Shown: positions 7,825-16,284 of the stretch, in pieces | How the letters are laid out: each line of letters begins with the position of its first letter | Position numbering within the stretch: the stretch's first letter is position 1 | Assembly: GCF_005502465.1 (NCBI RefSeq) | Contig: NZ_SCOT01000004.1 | Coordinates: 62,001-126,000 of the forward strand | Length of the DNA: 64,000 nucleotides | Source: Sphingopyxis sp. L1A2A | GTDB lineage: Bacteria > Pseudomonadota > Alphaproteobacteria > Sphingomonadales > Sphingomonadaceae | Reading direction: 5' to 3' | The notes under the pieces: model-generated | Database searches by the model: none | What the model was told of the DNA's origin: nothing | Seen by the model: the letters and a program-made list of their open reading frames with translations, nothing else | Position numbers and translations under genes: made by a program

Positions 7825-9450
7825 ATGACGATCACGGGACAAATGCAGCCTGCGCAACTGGCGATCGGCACGATCCTGACATATGCCGCCGCCGCGCACG
7901 CAACCCGGGAAGTGGTGTCGCGCGAAATCGGCAGCGATCGGTTGTGGCGTTATGATTATGCAGCGCTCGCCCGCCGGGTAGCGCAGGCTGCCAACATGTT
8001 CACCCTTGCCGGGATCGGGAGCGGTGACCGGATATCGTCGCTCGCCTGGAACACGCACCGGCATTTGGAACTCTTCTACGCGGTCCCGGGCCTTGGGGCA
8101 GTGCTTCACACCGCCAACCCCCGGCTCCCCGACGATCAGCTGATCTTTACCTTGAACCATGCCGAGAGTCGCATATTGGCGTTCGAGCCCAACCTCGCCG
8201 CGCTCGTCGAGCGGCTTGCGCCCAGCCTCCCGCATATCGAAAAATACATCGTACTGTCCGACGAAGGCGTCGGCATCGGCGAGGGGTTCGGGGCGCTGGC
8301 CTATGAGCCCTTGCTCGCGTCGGCACCGGTCTCGATCACCTGGCCCGAAATCGATGAAAATTCCGGGGCGTTTCTTTGTTACACCTCGGGGACCACAGGC
8401 GATCCCAAGGGGGTTCTCTACAGCCACCGGGCAGTCGTTCTGCATGCGATGGGAGCGGGCTTGGCGAGCGCGTTCGGCCTCACGTCGTTCGATTGCGTGA
8501 TGCCTTGCTCCTCGCTCTATCACGCCACCGCCTGGGGCCTTCCGTTCGTGGCGCCGCTCTGCGGCGCCAAGCTCGTTCTTCCTGGCGACCGCATGGACGG
8601 TCCTAGCCTCCAGGCCCTAATCCGAGGGGAGGCGGTTTCTTTTACCGGTGGGGTGCCCACGATCTGGACCATGTATCTCGCCCACCTCGAGGCAACCGGC
8701 GGCGACACGGGAACGCTCAAGCGGATTATGATCGGGGGCTCCGCCGTACCTCGCGCGATGGCAGAAAGCTTCAAGGCCGACCATGATGTCGATGTCCTTC
8801 AGCTCTGGGGAATGACCGAGACCTGCCCGCTCGGTGTGATCGCAACACCGACGCCGGCCGTCGCGGACCTCGGCGAGGCAGCGATGCAGGATATATTGTG
8901 GACGCGGCAGGGACGGCTCCAGTTCGGCGTCGAGATGCGCATCTTGGGCGAAGACGGGCACCCCTGCCCCCACGATGGGGCGACGGCAGGCGCGCTACAG
9001 GTGCGGGGTCCGTGGGTGGTTCAGCGCTATTTTCGTCAGCCGGCGGATTGCACCGATGTCGACGGGTGGTTCGATACCGGCGACGTTGCGACACTCGACG
9101 CCCAGGGGTTCATGCGAATCACAGACCGCACCAAAGATGTCATCAAGTCGGGAGGAGAGTGGATCAGCTCAATCGACCTTGAGAATGTTGCCGCTGGGTG
9201 CAGCGGGGTCAAGATCGCCGCGGTCGTCGGCATTCCGCACCCTAAATGGGAAGAGCGCCCGCTCTTGATCGTCGAGCCTCATGATGGAATCCTTCCCGAC
9301 GAAAAGGAAATTCTATCAACCCTATCCGCGGAATTCGCGAAATGGCAGCTGCCCGATCGCATCCTCGTCGGCGCGGTGCCACTTACGGCAACAGGGAAAA
9401 TCGACAAGAAGCAACTGCGCGAACGCTATGGTAATGTCTACGCGGCTTGA
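7825..9450 (+). CDS. AMP-forming acyl-CoA ligase (AlkK/DmdB-like)
   Basis: A 541-aa adenylate-forming enzyme that would activate a carboxylic acid as acyl-AMP and then acyl-CoA. The ATP-binding loop is [11 protein letters not shown], followed by WGMTE, YDTGD-like FDTGDVAT, the hinge [16 protein letters not shown] and the C-terminal TGKIDKK lysine. [20 protein letters not shown] places it with medium-chain fatty acid ligases such as AlkK. The ATG at 7825 has GAAGGA about 8 bases upstream; the frame stays open further upstream without a ribosome site. It follows a terminator, so it has its own promoter. A near-identical but frameshifted copy lies at 35250-36865. Substrate unknown. Confidence 0.88.
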   Translation: MTITGQMQPAQLAIGTILTYAAAAHATREVVSREIGSDRLWRYDYAALARRVAQAANMFTLAGIGSGDRISSLAWNTHRHLELFYAVPGLGAVLHTANPRLPDDQLIFTLNHAESRILAFEPNLAALVERLAPSLPHIEKYIVLSDEGVGIGEGFGALAYEPLLASAPVSITWPEIDENSGAFLCYTSGTTGDPKGVLYSHRAVVLHAMGAGLASAFGLTSFDCVMPCSSLYHATAWGLPFVAPLCGAKLVLPGDRMDGPSLQALIRGEAVSFTGGVPTIWTMYLAHLEATGGDTGTLKRIMIGGSAVPRAMAESFKADHDVDVLQLWGMTETCPLGVIATPTPAVADLGEAAMQDILWTRQGRLQFGVEMRILGEDGHPCPHDGATAGALQVRGPWVVQRYFRQPADCTDVDGWFDTGDVATLDAQGFMRITDRTKDVIKSGGEWISSIDLENVAAGCSGVKIAAVVGIPHPKWEERPLLIVEPHDGILPDEKEILSTLSAEFAKWQLPDRILVGAVPLTATGKIDKKQLRERYGNVYAA

Positions 9451-9493
9451 GGGAACGGGACCCGATGGTTCGGCAGCAATCACTGCGCGGCGA

Positions 9494-9515
9494 GAAGCTT
9501 GTCATCGCAAGCTTC
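9494..9515. terminator. Hairpin between convergent genes
   Basis: GAAGCTTG (9494-9501) and CAAGCTTC (9508-9515) form an 8-bp stem with a 6-base loop between the convergent ligase and TetR genes, overlapping the TetR stop. No T-run follows on either strand, so intrinsic termination would be weak. Confidence 0.3.
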
Positions 9516-10215
9516 AACCAATAGCGTCTGGGCCGCCCGTCCCGTCGTTCCGCTCCCGCAGCGACTGCGCATAGCCGGACAGCAAGGCAATTGTCAGCTC
9601 GGTGACGCGCCTTGCCCGCTCGGGGTCCTTTCCGATCTGGGCTCGCACCGCCAATCCGCGGAGCACGCTCCACAGCAGCCACAATATGTCTTCGGCGTCA
9701 GACGGAGACAGGCCGGTCTTGGCAAAACGGCTGACCCAGACTTGCTCGGCCCCGACGCGTCGTTGCTGCGACATACCGCGAACATCGTCGGCGAGGGCCC
9801 GAAGCTTGTTTCCCGAGATGACGAGGTCGAGCGCGATCAAAAAATCTTCACCGTAGAAGAATGCCTCTGCATCGTCGCATGCAGCCTCGAGGAGGCCGTC
9901 ATCTTCGATAGCCTTACCCGCGGCAACGGTCGCCTTCTCGAGGGCTGCCGAAAAAACCTGCTCCAGGCAGGCGGCGACTAGTTGGTCCTTTGTCGGAAAA
10001 TGGTGAAGCTGCGCTCCGCGAGAGACGCCTGCGCTTTCGGCAACGTCTGCGACGCGAAACGCCGAATAACCTTTCTCGCGCAACAGATTGATAGCGGCCG
10101 AAAGGATTCGAGCCCGCATCTTTCTACTGCGTTCGCCTTGTGGCTTGTGCGAATTGTCGTGAGCTGGGGAAATGTCCGCCACTGCGTCTGCTACACCTCT
10201 TGCCGAGACCCTCAT
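9514..10215 (-). CDS. TetR-family transcriptional regulator
   Basis: A 233-aa protein with a TetR helix-turn-helix at about residues 34-80 (RARILSAAINLLREKGYSAF, then ESAGVSRGAQLHHFPTKDQL) and a C-terminal ligand-binding helical domain. It is the last gene of the leftward array, 121 bases after the SDR, and convergent with the acyl-CoA ligase. It is a candidate local repressor, but no operator could be tied to it. The chosen ATG lacks a good ribosome site; the 30-residue N-terminal extension before the HTH may be partly untranslated. Confidence 0.85.
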   Translation of the reverse strand: MRVSARGVADAVADISPAHDNSHKPQGERSRKMRARILSAAINLLREKGYSAFRVADVAESAGVSRGAQLHHFPTKDQLVAACLEQVFSAALEKATVAAGKAIEDDGLLEAACDDAEAFFYGEDFLIALDLVISGNKLRALADDVRGMSQQRRVGAEQVWVSRFAKTGLSPSDAEDILWLLWSVLRGLAVRAQIGKDPERARRVTELTIALLSGYAQSLRERNDGTGGPDAIG

Positions 10216-10336
10216 GCGGCCGAACGTACAGATGGCATAGCTTTCCTATCGGGCTTGTCAAAGTCATAGCTGCGAGATGCAACAGGATGCCGTCCGCACC
10301 CGGCTGGCCATTCCGCCCGCCTCGTTGCGGGCCTGT

Positions 10337-11119
10337 TCAGCGAAACGTCGTACCGCCATCGACGGCTATCGACTGGCCCGTCACAAATTCTGCGCCGTCG
10401 GACGCGAGGTAAAGCGCTGCGGCGAGCAAGTCGTCTGCGGTCTCGTGGCGCTTGATGCACTGCATGTTCAATATCTGGGTCTTTTGCGCGGGCGTCACCG
10501 TCTCGCGCTCGATCTCCGTGAAGGTTGCGCCCGGAAGCAGCGCATTCACCGTGATCCCGTCGGCGCCGAGTTCACGCGCCATGGCGCGCGTCATACCGAC
10601 CACCGCCGCTTTGGAAGCCACATAATGTAAATAGTGCGGTCGGCCCATAGTCACCACCCCGGACGAGATGTTGATGATGCGCCCATGACGATTACCTCGC
10701 ATTACCGGCGCGCACGCCTTGGACACCAGCATTACGCCATCGACGTTCACGCGCATGACCTGTCTCCACTCGTCAAACGGGATTTCCTCGAAGGGCCGCA
10801 TTTTCAGCGTCGAGAAGATCGCCGCATTGTTGATGGCGACGTCAATGCGGCCAAAGGCCTCCAATGTCTCCGCTATGGCGGCGTCGACGGCTGCCGGATC
10901 GGCCACATCGGCCCGAATGGCGATAACGGTGCCGGCGCCACATTCCGCTTCGACCTCGGCCGCTACCGACCGTCCGCTGTCTTCGTTCAGTTCGACGATG
11001 GCGATTTTCGCACCGGCGCGCGCGAAGCCTTTGGCGAAAACCCGCCCGATTCCTTGTCCCGCGCCCGTGATGAGCGCGACGCGCCCCGCGAAGGTGTCTG
11101 TCTTGGTCATGTCGGTCAT
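10337..11119 (-). CDS. Short-chain dehydrogenase/reductase
   Basis: A 260-aa classical SDR. It has the NAD(P) motif TGAGQGIG (residues 18-25), NNAA (97-100), and the catalytic Ser152/153, Tyr166 and Lys170 (YVASK). The C-terminal FVTGQSIAVDGG is typical. In this setting it could be a cis-dihydrodiol dehydrogenase that rearomatises an oxygenase product, or an alcohol dehydrogenase; sequence alone cannot decide. AGAGGAA precedes the ATG. It lies 67 bases after the aldolase-like gene in the leftward array. Confidence 0.85.
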   Translation of the reverse strand: MTDMTKTDTFAGRVALITGAGQGIGRVFAKGFARAGAKIAIVELNEDSGRSVAAEVEAECGAGTVIAIRADVADPAAVDAAIAETLEAFGRIDVAINNAAIFSTLKMRPFEEIPFDEWRQVMRVNVDGVMLVSKACAPVMRGNRHGRIINISSGVVTMGRPHYLHYVASKAAVVGMTRAMARELGADGITVNALLPGATFTEIERETVTPAQKTQILNMQCIKRHETADDLLAAALYLASDGAEFVTGQSIAVDGGTTFR

Positions 11120-11186
11120 ATCGTTTCCTCTTTCTTGCTGGTATTCGGGCGAGGCAACGGGGCATATGCGAGCACCGCGCCTGACG

Positions 11187-11888
11187 TCATCCGCCGCTTG
11201 CTCCTCGACCTTCGGTCACGTCCATCGCCGTCAGCCAACTCCACATCCGCTCAACGACGCCGCCGGCCAGGGTCTGGCGCGCGCGTATCTCGTCTTCATC
11301 GAGAAGCCCGTGTTGAGGGCCGAACCCCATCGAGCGCACGTCGCGCTCTACCCGCGCGGCGTCTTCGAGGAAGAAGGCAAAAGTCGCAGCTTCCTTCAGA
11401 TCTTGCCCGACCGTAATCGCTCCGTTTCCTCGCATGACGATCGCACGAGCCTCGCCAAGGGCAATTGCAAGATTTCTCGCTGAAGCGTCGTCGCGCAGGA
11501 GCCTGGGATCGTCCCAAAGCGGCGGCCGGGGAGCGAAATAGGCGCCTAGGCCGTGCCGCGCCGCCGGTGTGATCCCGAGCGTCGACAACGACATGGTGGC
11601 GGCGGGCATGATGCGACAAATGCCGCCGACATCGGACCGCGCGGCATAAATCGCCTGGTGCGCGCGCACTTCGCCAAGCACTTTTTGGGGAAGGGCGCCA
11701 TCGACCGAGACAATAGTACCGGGTTCGTCCTTGATAAGCCCCATGGGCATTGCGGCACAGACAAGAAAGTGCCGCGCATCGATGCGCGCACTGCAATGGC
11801 CGAACGCGTGCACGAGCCCGGCGTGCGCCAGGCCGCGCGCCGCCATGCGCACCTGCATCTGAAGTCCGGGGTCAATCGTCGCCGGCAT
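11187..11888 (-). CDS. Class II aldolase/adducin-fold protein lacking the metal-binding histidines
   Basis: A 233-aa protein clearly of the class II aldolase/adducin fold: GHCSARID near residue 30, GEVRAHQAIYAARSDV at 72-87 with the usual catalytic Glu73, and a GxxxxG turn near 154-161. Catalytic members bind Zn with an H-x-H after the RxDV segment and a His in a GHG-like turn. Here these are C91-R92-I93 and G154-N155-G156, so all three usual ligands appear to be replaced. Related enzymes decarboxylate or retro-aldol cleave aromatic intermediates (CmtD, Pht5), but this protein may be a pseudoenzyme or use a different site. It overlaps the PdxA-family gene by 17 bases and has GGGAGAGGG before its ATG. 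Confidence 0.8.
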   Translation of the reverse strand: MPATIDPGLQMQVRMAARGLAHAGLVHAFGHCSARIDARHFLVCAAMPMGLIKDEPGTIVSVDGALPQKVLGEVRAHQAIYAARSDVGGICRIMPAATMSLSTLGITPAARHGLGAYFAPRPPLWDDPRLLRDDASARNLAIALGEARAIVMRGNGAITVGQDLKEAATFAFFLEDAARVERDVRSMGFGPQHGLLDEDEIRARQTLAGGVVERMWSWLTAMDVTEGRGASGG

Positions 11889-12882
11889 AAAACCCTCTCC
11901 CGAAGCAGAGTGATTCGGCCATCTTCATCGCGGAGGCCATGCTGGCGTGCTGGGCGATGCCCTGTCCCGCAATTTCCATGGCAGATCCGTGCGGTACGGT
12001 CAGATGAACATAATCGAGGCCGATATAGATGGTGCACGCGCCTTCGAAGGCAGCCGTCTTGAGCGCAATCTGGCCCTGGTCATGATACATTGAGACAACG
12101 ACGTCGTATCGCCCCTCCATGGCAAGACGAAATATCGAATCGGGCGACACCGGCCCCTCGACGCGGCGCCCCGCCGCGCGCTCCCGTTCGACCGCCGGCG
12201 CGATCTCGCGCACTTCTTCAGTTCCCATCGCGTGCGGATTCAGGCCGGCGACGCCGATCCTGGGGGCATTGACGCCCCAACGCCTGAAAGTCTCGTCAAC
12301 GAGACCGATCAGCGACGACACCGCCGCGGCAGAGACAGTGCCCGGGACCTCGGCGATGCTGATATGCTCGGTGATTGGGACGATCCGCAACGAGGGGCTG
12401 ACTCGCAATAGATAGGTTCCAGTCGGCTGAAGATCGTCGATCGACGATATTTCGCCAGACGCCTTGAGTGATTGCGAGTCGACCGGGGCCATGATCCAGC
12501 CATCGATCTCTCCATTGCGAGCCAATTGCTCGGCCAAGCGGATCCATTCTATCACCGCCCGGCCCGAAGCGGCGCCCGACTGTCCGATATCCCATGCCCC
12601 CCTCGCCAGCGAGCCGTGGTCGAGAACGGCGATTTCGCCAACCGCACCGGACACCTCATCCGGCGTTTCCACCTGGTAGATGGGAGGGCTAATCCCGCTC
12701 GCCGCGGCCGCGAACCGGACAGCGTCGATGCTTCCGATCAATAGGTGCCGCGCCGCGTGGTTGCCGGCGGCGAGTGCCTTGACACAGACCTCTGGACCGA
12801 TACCCGCCGGATCGCCAATGACGGTAGCGATGAGTGGCTGCTCACGGCGCGGCTTGCCCGCTCCTTCGCCTGCACCTCTCAT
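11872..12882 (-). CDS. PdxA-family dehydrogenase, probably aryl cis-dihydrodiol carboxylate dehydrogenase (TphB-like)
   Basis: A 336-aa metal-dependent NAD dehydrogenase. The family motifs are GDPAGIGPE (23-31), GLNPHA (213-218) and MYHDQGQ (265-271), and the three metal-binding His are H173, H217 and H267. The substrate loop that in true PdxA contains NK and GHTE is changed (PVDSQSLKASG, then QPTGTY), so vitamin B6 synthesis is unlikely. TphB of terephthalate degradation belongs to this family and oxidises and decarboxylates a dihydrodiol dicarboxylate. Here the gene is wedged between an oxygenase beta subunit (4-base overlap) and an aldolase-like gene, which supports a dihydrodiol carboxylate substrate (inference). 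Confidence 0.85.
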   Translation of the reverse strand: MRGAGEGAGKPRREQPLIATVIGDPAGIGPEVCVKALAAGNHAARHLLIGSIDAVRFAAAASGISPPIYQVETPDEVSGAVGEIAVLDHGSLARGAWDIGQSGAASGRAVIEWIRLAEQLARNGEIDGWIMAPVDSQSLKASGEISSIDDLQPTGTYLLRVSPSLRIVPITEHISIAEVPGTVSAAAVSSLIGLVDETFRRWGVNAPRIGVAGLNPHAMGTEEVREIAPAVERERAAGRRVEGPVSPDSIFRLAMEGRYDVVVSMYHDQGQIALKTAAFEGACTIYIGLDYVHLTVPHGSAMEIAGQGIAQHASMASAMKMAESLCFGRGFYAGDD

Positions 12883-13427
12883 AGCAGGAAGGTCACATTG
12901 CGCATGGGCGCATCATTGTTGATCAGATAGACCTTCTTGCCCAAGATTTTGAAGCCATCGGCCCCCTGTTTCAGGAGGTGGGTCGCGCGCGCGAACAAGG
13001 ATTGATGCTGACCGGAGCGCGCCTCGCCCAGGATGAAGTTTGAACTGACAAGGACATCGGATCCGCCGGATGCGGCGACCGTAATGTTCGAGACGATGCG
13101 GATCAGACGCGACTTCGGACTTTGCGAATGCATCCGCTTATCCTTCAGGCGGAATATTCGATCCGAGATCTGGTCATAATGCTCGTAGATGATCGAGACG
13201 GACCGATCGGGGTCGAGGTCGGCCTGATTGGAGGGAACCCAGTAGAGGCCGCCCGGCTCCCAGAGCGCGAGCCAATCGTCATAGGCGTGGCTGTCCATCA
13301 ATTCGGCCTCAAAATACAAAAATGCTTCGATTTTGCCGAAAATGTCGCTCCCGGGCAGGATTGCCCGGCTCTCCTTCAATTCCGAGAAGACGGTGAAATC
13401 GCAAAGATCTGCTGCTACCATGTTCAT
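12879..13427 (-). CDS. Ring-hydroxylating oxygenase beta subunit
   Basis: A 182-aa small subunit with the SnoaL-like pattern FLYFEAELMDSHAYDDWLAL, then GGLYWVPSNQ, and a C-terminal half typical of BenB/anthranilate small subunits. I chose the ATG at 13427 because GGAGG lies about 8 bases upstream; an in-frame ATG at 13442 would place that ribosome site inside the coding region. It begins just past the stop of the alpha subunit (13429) and overlaps the PdxA-family gene by 4 bases, so alpha, beta and dehydrogenase are translated as a unit. Confidence 0.85.
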   Translation of the reverse strand: MNMVAADLCDFTVFSELKESRAILPGSDIFGKIEAFLYFEAELMDSHAYDDWLALWEPGGLYWVPSNQADLDPDRSVSIIYEHYDQISDRIFRLKDKRMHSQSPKSRLIRIVSNITVAASGGSDVLVSSNFILGEARSGQHQSLFARATHLLKQGADGFKILGKKVYLINNDAPMRNVTFLL

Positions 13428-13428
13428 C

Positions 13429-14853
13429 CTAACGCCTCCCATCGGGCGATTCTTCGGCCATCATCGCCAGCCATTGCCGGATCTGAGCGCGCTGCGGAAC
13501 CTCGTCGGAAACATGGCCGACGATCGTCCCATCTTCATCAACCCACTCGCGCTCCATCCCGCGCGATATATTGATCCACGGATCGAGATTAGCCTCCAGG
13601 CCGAGTTGCACCCGCTCGAAAATCTCGGCGTCGTCTGTCGATCCGGATCCTGCGGGTCCATAAAAGGATTCATGCTGGCGAAGTCGCAGCGCATTGATTT
13701 CGGTGCTGACGTTGGAGAACAGCACAGGGAACATCACGACCTCGGTCTCGTCGACAGACAGGGGATTAACGATCCGGATCTGGTTGTTGATCAGTTGCAG
13801 GTTTGGAAAAACGCCGACGTGAGGATCGCCCGCCATGGCAAGCAGCATGTCCGCCCAGGCAACATCATGCTCTGCATAGAGCGCGTCGATATAGTCTGCC
13901 CCTCCCGGCGTGTTTTCCAGAAGCGCGCGATATTTTCCCGAGTGCTTGAGCCGATGCTTACGGAAATCGAGCATCGTGTGGCCATGACCGAAGTCGCGCG
14001 TTTCCGAGATTCCGTCGAAGTCGAAGGGGTTCGCACTGTGCGTGGCACCGAGGCTGTGACCCGAATCGGTGTGTCGTTCCCATGTCGCCAGCACCGAGGC
14101 ATGGACGAACAACGGATGATATCCATCCATCCCGACCTGCTTCCAATTTCCTTTATAGATCGTCCGGTTGGATCCGGCTCGCACGCTCAACTCTCCGCCC
14201 GGTGCCGCGTCGACCAGGATGTCGATCACCTTGGCTGCGTTGCCGAGATAGTCCTCGAGCGGAAGGACCTTTTCGCTCAAAGCCGCGAATATGAAGCCGC
14301 GATAATTTTCGACCCGCGGCACCGGCGTGAGACCGTTTTCGCTCGCGTCGAAACTCGGCCCATAGCCGTCGGGCCCGGAAACGCTGACCAGTTCGCCAGC
14401 ATTGGAATAGGTCCAGCCGTGATACCAGCAGCGGAAAAAGCTGTCCCTGCCTTCGTCCACCTCGCAGACGATTGCGCCCCTGTGTCGGCAGCGGTTCAGG
14501 AAAACGCGGATCTCGCCATCCTGGCCGCGAACAAAAATGACCGGTTGACGGCCCATCTGCCGACGCTTGAACTCGCCCGTTTTTGCAATCTCGCTCTCAT
14601 GGCCGATGAACAGCCAACCGGTGTGGAAAATCCGCTCGAGTTCAAGATCGAAAATCTTCGCGTCGGTATACACCGCCGAATGAATCCAGCCCGGTGCCAC
14701 AAGCGATCGCAGGCCTGCCGCGTCATAGTCGCGGCCGCGTATGTCGAGGCGGTCCGGCATGCGGTGCGGTCCTGACGGCGCGCGATCGCCCTTGCCGGCC
14801 GGCAAGGTGCCGCCGGCGCCCATTGCTAGATGATTTTCCGCTGACAATTTCAT
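13429..14853 (-). CDS. Rieske ring-hydroxylating oxygenase alpha subunit
   Basis: A 474-aa catalytic subunit. The Rieske ligands are C122-x-H124 (CRHRGA) and C142-x2-H145 (CWYHGW), and the iron motif is MDGYHPLFVH. The layout FHTGWLFIGHESEI and MGRQPVIFVRG relates it to benzoate/anthranilate-type alpha subunits, but it is distinct from the copy at 156-1568. It stands directly before its beta subunit and a TphB-like dehydrogenase, so oxygenase and dehydrogenase probably act in sequence on one substrate. The ATG at 14853 is preferred, though its ribosome site is very close (GGAGA touching the ATG); a TTG at 14877 or ATG at 14823 are possible. Confidence 0.88.
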   Translation of the reverse strand: MKLSAENHLAMGAGGTLPAGKGDRAPSGPHRMPDRLDIRGRDYDAAGLRSLVAPGWIHSAVYTDAKIFDLELERIFHTGWLFIGHESEIAKTGEFKRRQMGRQPVIFVRGQDGEIRVFLNRCRHRGAIVCEVDEGRDSFFRCWYHGWTYSNAGELVSVSGPDGYGPSFDASENGLTPVPRVENYRGFIFAALSEKVLPLEDYLGNAAKVIDILVDAAPGGELSVRAGSNRTIYKGNWKQVGMDGYHPLFVHASVLATWERHTDSGHSLGATHSANPFDFDGISETRDFGHGHTMLDFRKHRLKHSGKYRALLENTPGGADYIDALYAEHDVAWADMLLAMAGDPHVGVFPNLQLINNQIRIVNPLSVDETEVVMFPVLFSNVSTEINALRLRQHESFYGPAGSGSTDDAEIFERVQLGLEANLDPWINISRGMEREWVDEDGTIVGHVSDEVPQRAQIRQWLAMMAEESPDGRR

Positions 14854-14883
14854 TCTCCAGACAATGATGATGAACAATTTGTG

Positions 14884-16284
14884 TCACACTGGATTGACGG
14901 CCTTCCACCTGGTCATGTCGCGCCCGATCGACGACCGCGCGCGCCAGAAAAGAAATGCGGAGAATGGTGCGACCAGGCTTGTAAGGATGAGGGCGGCACG
15001 CAAACTCCTGCCGGAATCTTGATCGAACTGCCACGAGATCGCGTCGCTGGCCGTCCCGACGAACAGCGGTCCCAAACCCACGCCGACCAGGTTCAAGACC
15101 AGAAGGAAGAGGGCGGTCGCGCCGCCACGGATCTCCGGCGGTGAGACGCTTTGCTGGGTACTGTGGACCGGGCCCATCCACATGGCCCCTAGCATGTTGG
15201 GAAGCGCAAGGCCCGCAAGCGCCAGCGCGCCACTGTCGATGCTGAAGATGACGGCATAACAGGGAAGGGCCGCCAGCGACGCAAACGCAGGGATGGTTAC
15301 ATAGGCTCGGACGTCGCTCCGGCCGAACCGATCGGCCAGCAACCCACCGAGCCACACGCCGGCGGCGCCTGCGAGACCTGTGGAAAGACCGAGCGTCAGG
15401 CCCAGGAACCCCGAAACCCCCATCCCGGCCTGGGTGGCCATGGCGACGATCTCCGGGCCATGATTGCGGATAAAAAAAGATGCGATGAAAGGTCCGAAGC
15501 CATATCCTACCGCGGCTTGCAGCGCAGTCGCGATCACGATGAGCCGGTAGGTGCGAACCGCCCAAAGCGTCTTTACCGCCGCGAGAGCGCCCGGCGGCGC
15601 CGTTCGCAACAGAGCGGCGTGCGCCTTGCGCGGTTCGCGCAAAACCAGCAGCAAAAAGGGGGCAAGGACGACACCTGGTATGCCGGCCACCAGAAAGGCG
15701 GTGCGCCAGCCATAGGCATCGGCAACCAGCCCTCCCAATGCCATCCCCGCCAACGTTCCCAACGGCACGCCAAGATAGTAGAGCGAAAGCGCCGACGCGC
15801 GCCGCTCGGGTGGGTAATAATCGACGATGAGCGAATTTGCGGCAGGTGTCAGGCCGGCCTCGCCAATCCCCACTCCGACACGCCCCACCAAAAGTTGGGG
15901 AAAGCTTCGCGCGAGGCTGCAGGCGATGGTGAACCCGCTCCAGACGAGAACGGAAAATGCCATGATCTTTGGCCGGTTGCCGCGATCCGCCCAGCGCGCG
16001 AGCGGGATTCCGGCGACGCTATAAAGCAAGGCAAAGGCAAGGCCCGACATCAGCCCGATTTGCCAGTCCGCCAGCTGCAACTCTTCCCGGATCGGTTCGG
16101 CTAGAATGTTGACGATCTGCCGGTCAACAAAGTTGAGTGTGAGAGCAAAGGTCAGGAAAAACATGGCGATGCGGCGGCGGAAAGCCGCCCCCGCCACAGC
16201 CAGCGCGGCTTCGCCCTCGCCAGGCGGCGTGCGTGCTGTGCCGAGCGCCGGTTGCAGCACAGGAGGCGCGCCCCCGCCCGTCAC
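14884..16284 (-). CDS. MFS transporter, Spinster-like
   Basis: A 466-aa inner-membrane protein of about 12 hydrophobic segments. It has LNFVDRQIVNILAEPI in the first helix, the loop 2-3 motif ARWADRGNRP and the central DxxGWR-like YGWRTAF, all seen in Spinster-type sphingomonad transporters found next to aromatic catabolic genes. It probably moves the aromatic acid or an intermediate across the inner membrane (inference). The start is a GTG at 16284 whose last bases form GTGA with the stop of the aldehyde dehydrogenase gene, so translation is coupled. An upstream start at 16353 would overlap that gene far more. Confidence 0.85.
   Translation of the reverse strand: MTGGGAPPVLQPALGTARTPPGEGEAALAVAGAAFRRRIAMFFLTFALTLNFVDRQIVNILAEPIREELQLADWQIGLMSGLAFALLYSVAGIPLARWADRGNRPKIMAFSVLVWSGFTIACSLARSFPQLLVGRVGVGIGEAGLTPAANSLIVDYYPPERRASALSLYYLGVPLGTLAGMALGGLVADAYGWRTAFLVAGIPGVVLAPFLLLVLREPRKAHAALLRTAPPGALAAVKTLWAVRTYRLIVIATALQAAVGYGFGPFIASFFIRNHGPEIVAMATQAGMGVSGFLGLTLGLSTGLAGAAGVWLGGLLADRFGRSDVRAYVTIPAFASLAALPCYAVIFSIDSGALALAGLALPNMLGAMWMGPVHSTQQSVSPPEIRGGATALFLLVLNLVGVGLGPLFVGTASDAISWQFDQDSGRSLRAALILTSLVAPFSAFLFWRARSSIGRDMTRWKAVNPV

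Noticed and set aside
11872-12882. True PdxA (vitamin B6 biosynthesis)
   Set aside because: The substrate loop lacks the NK and GHTE features and the gene is embedded in an oxygenase operon, so a TphB-like role fits better.
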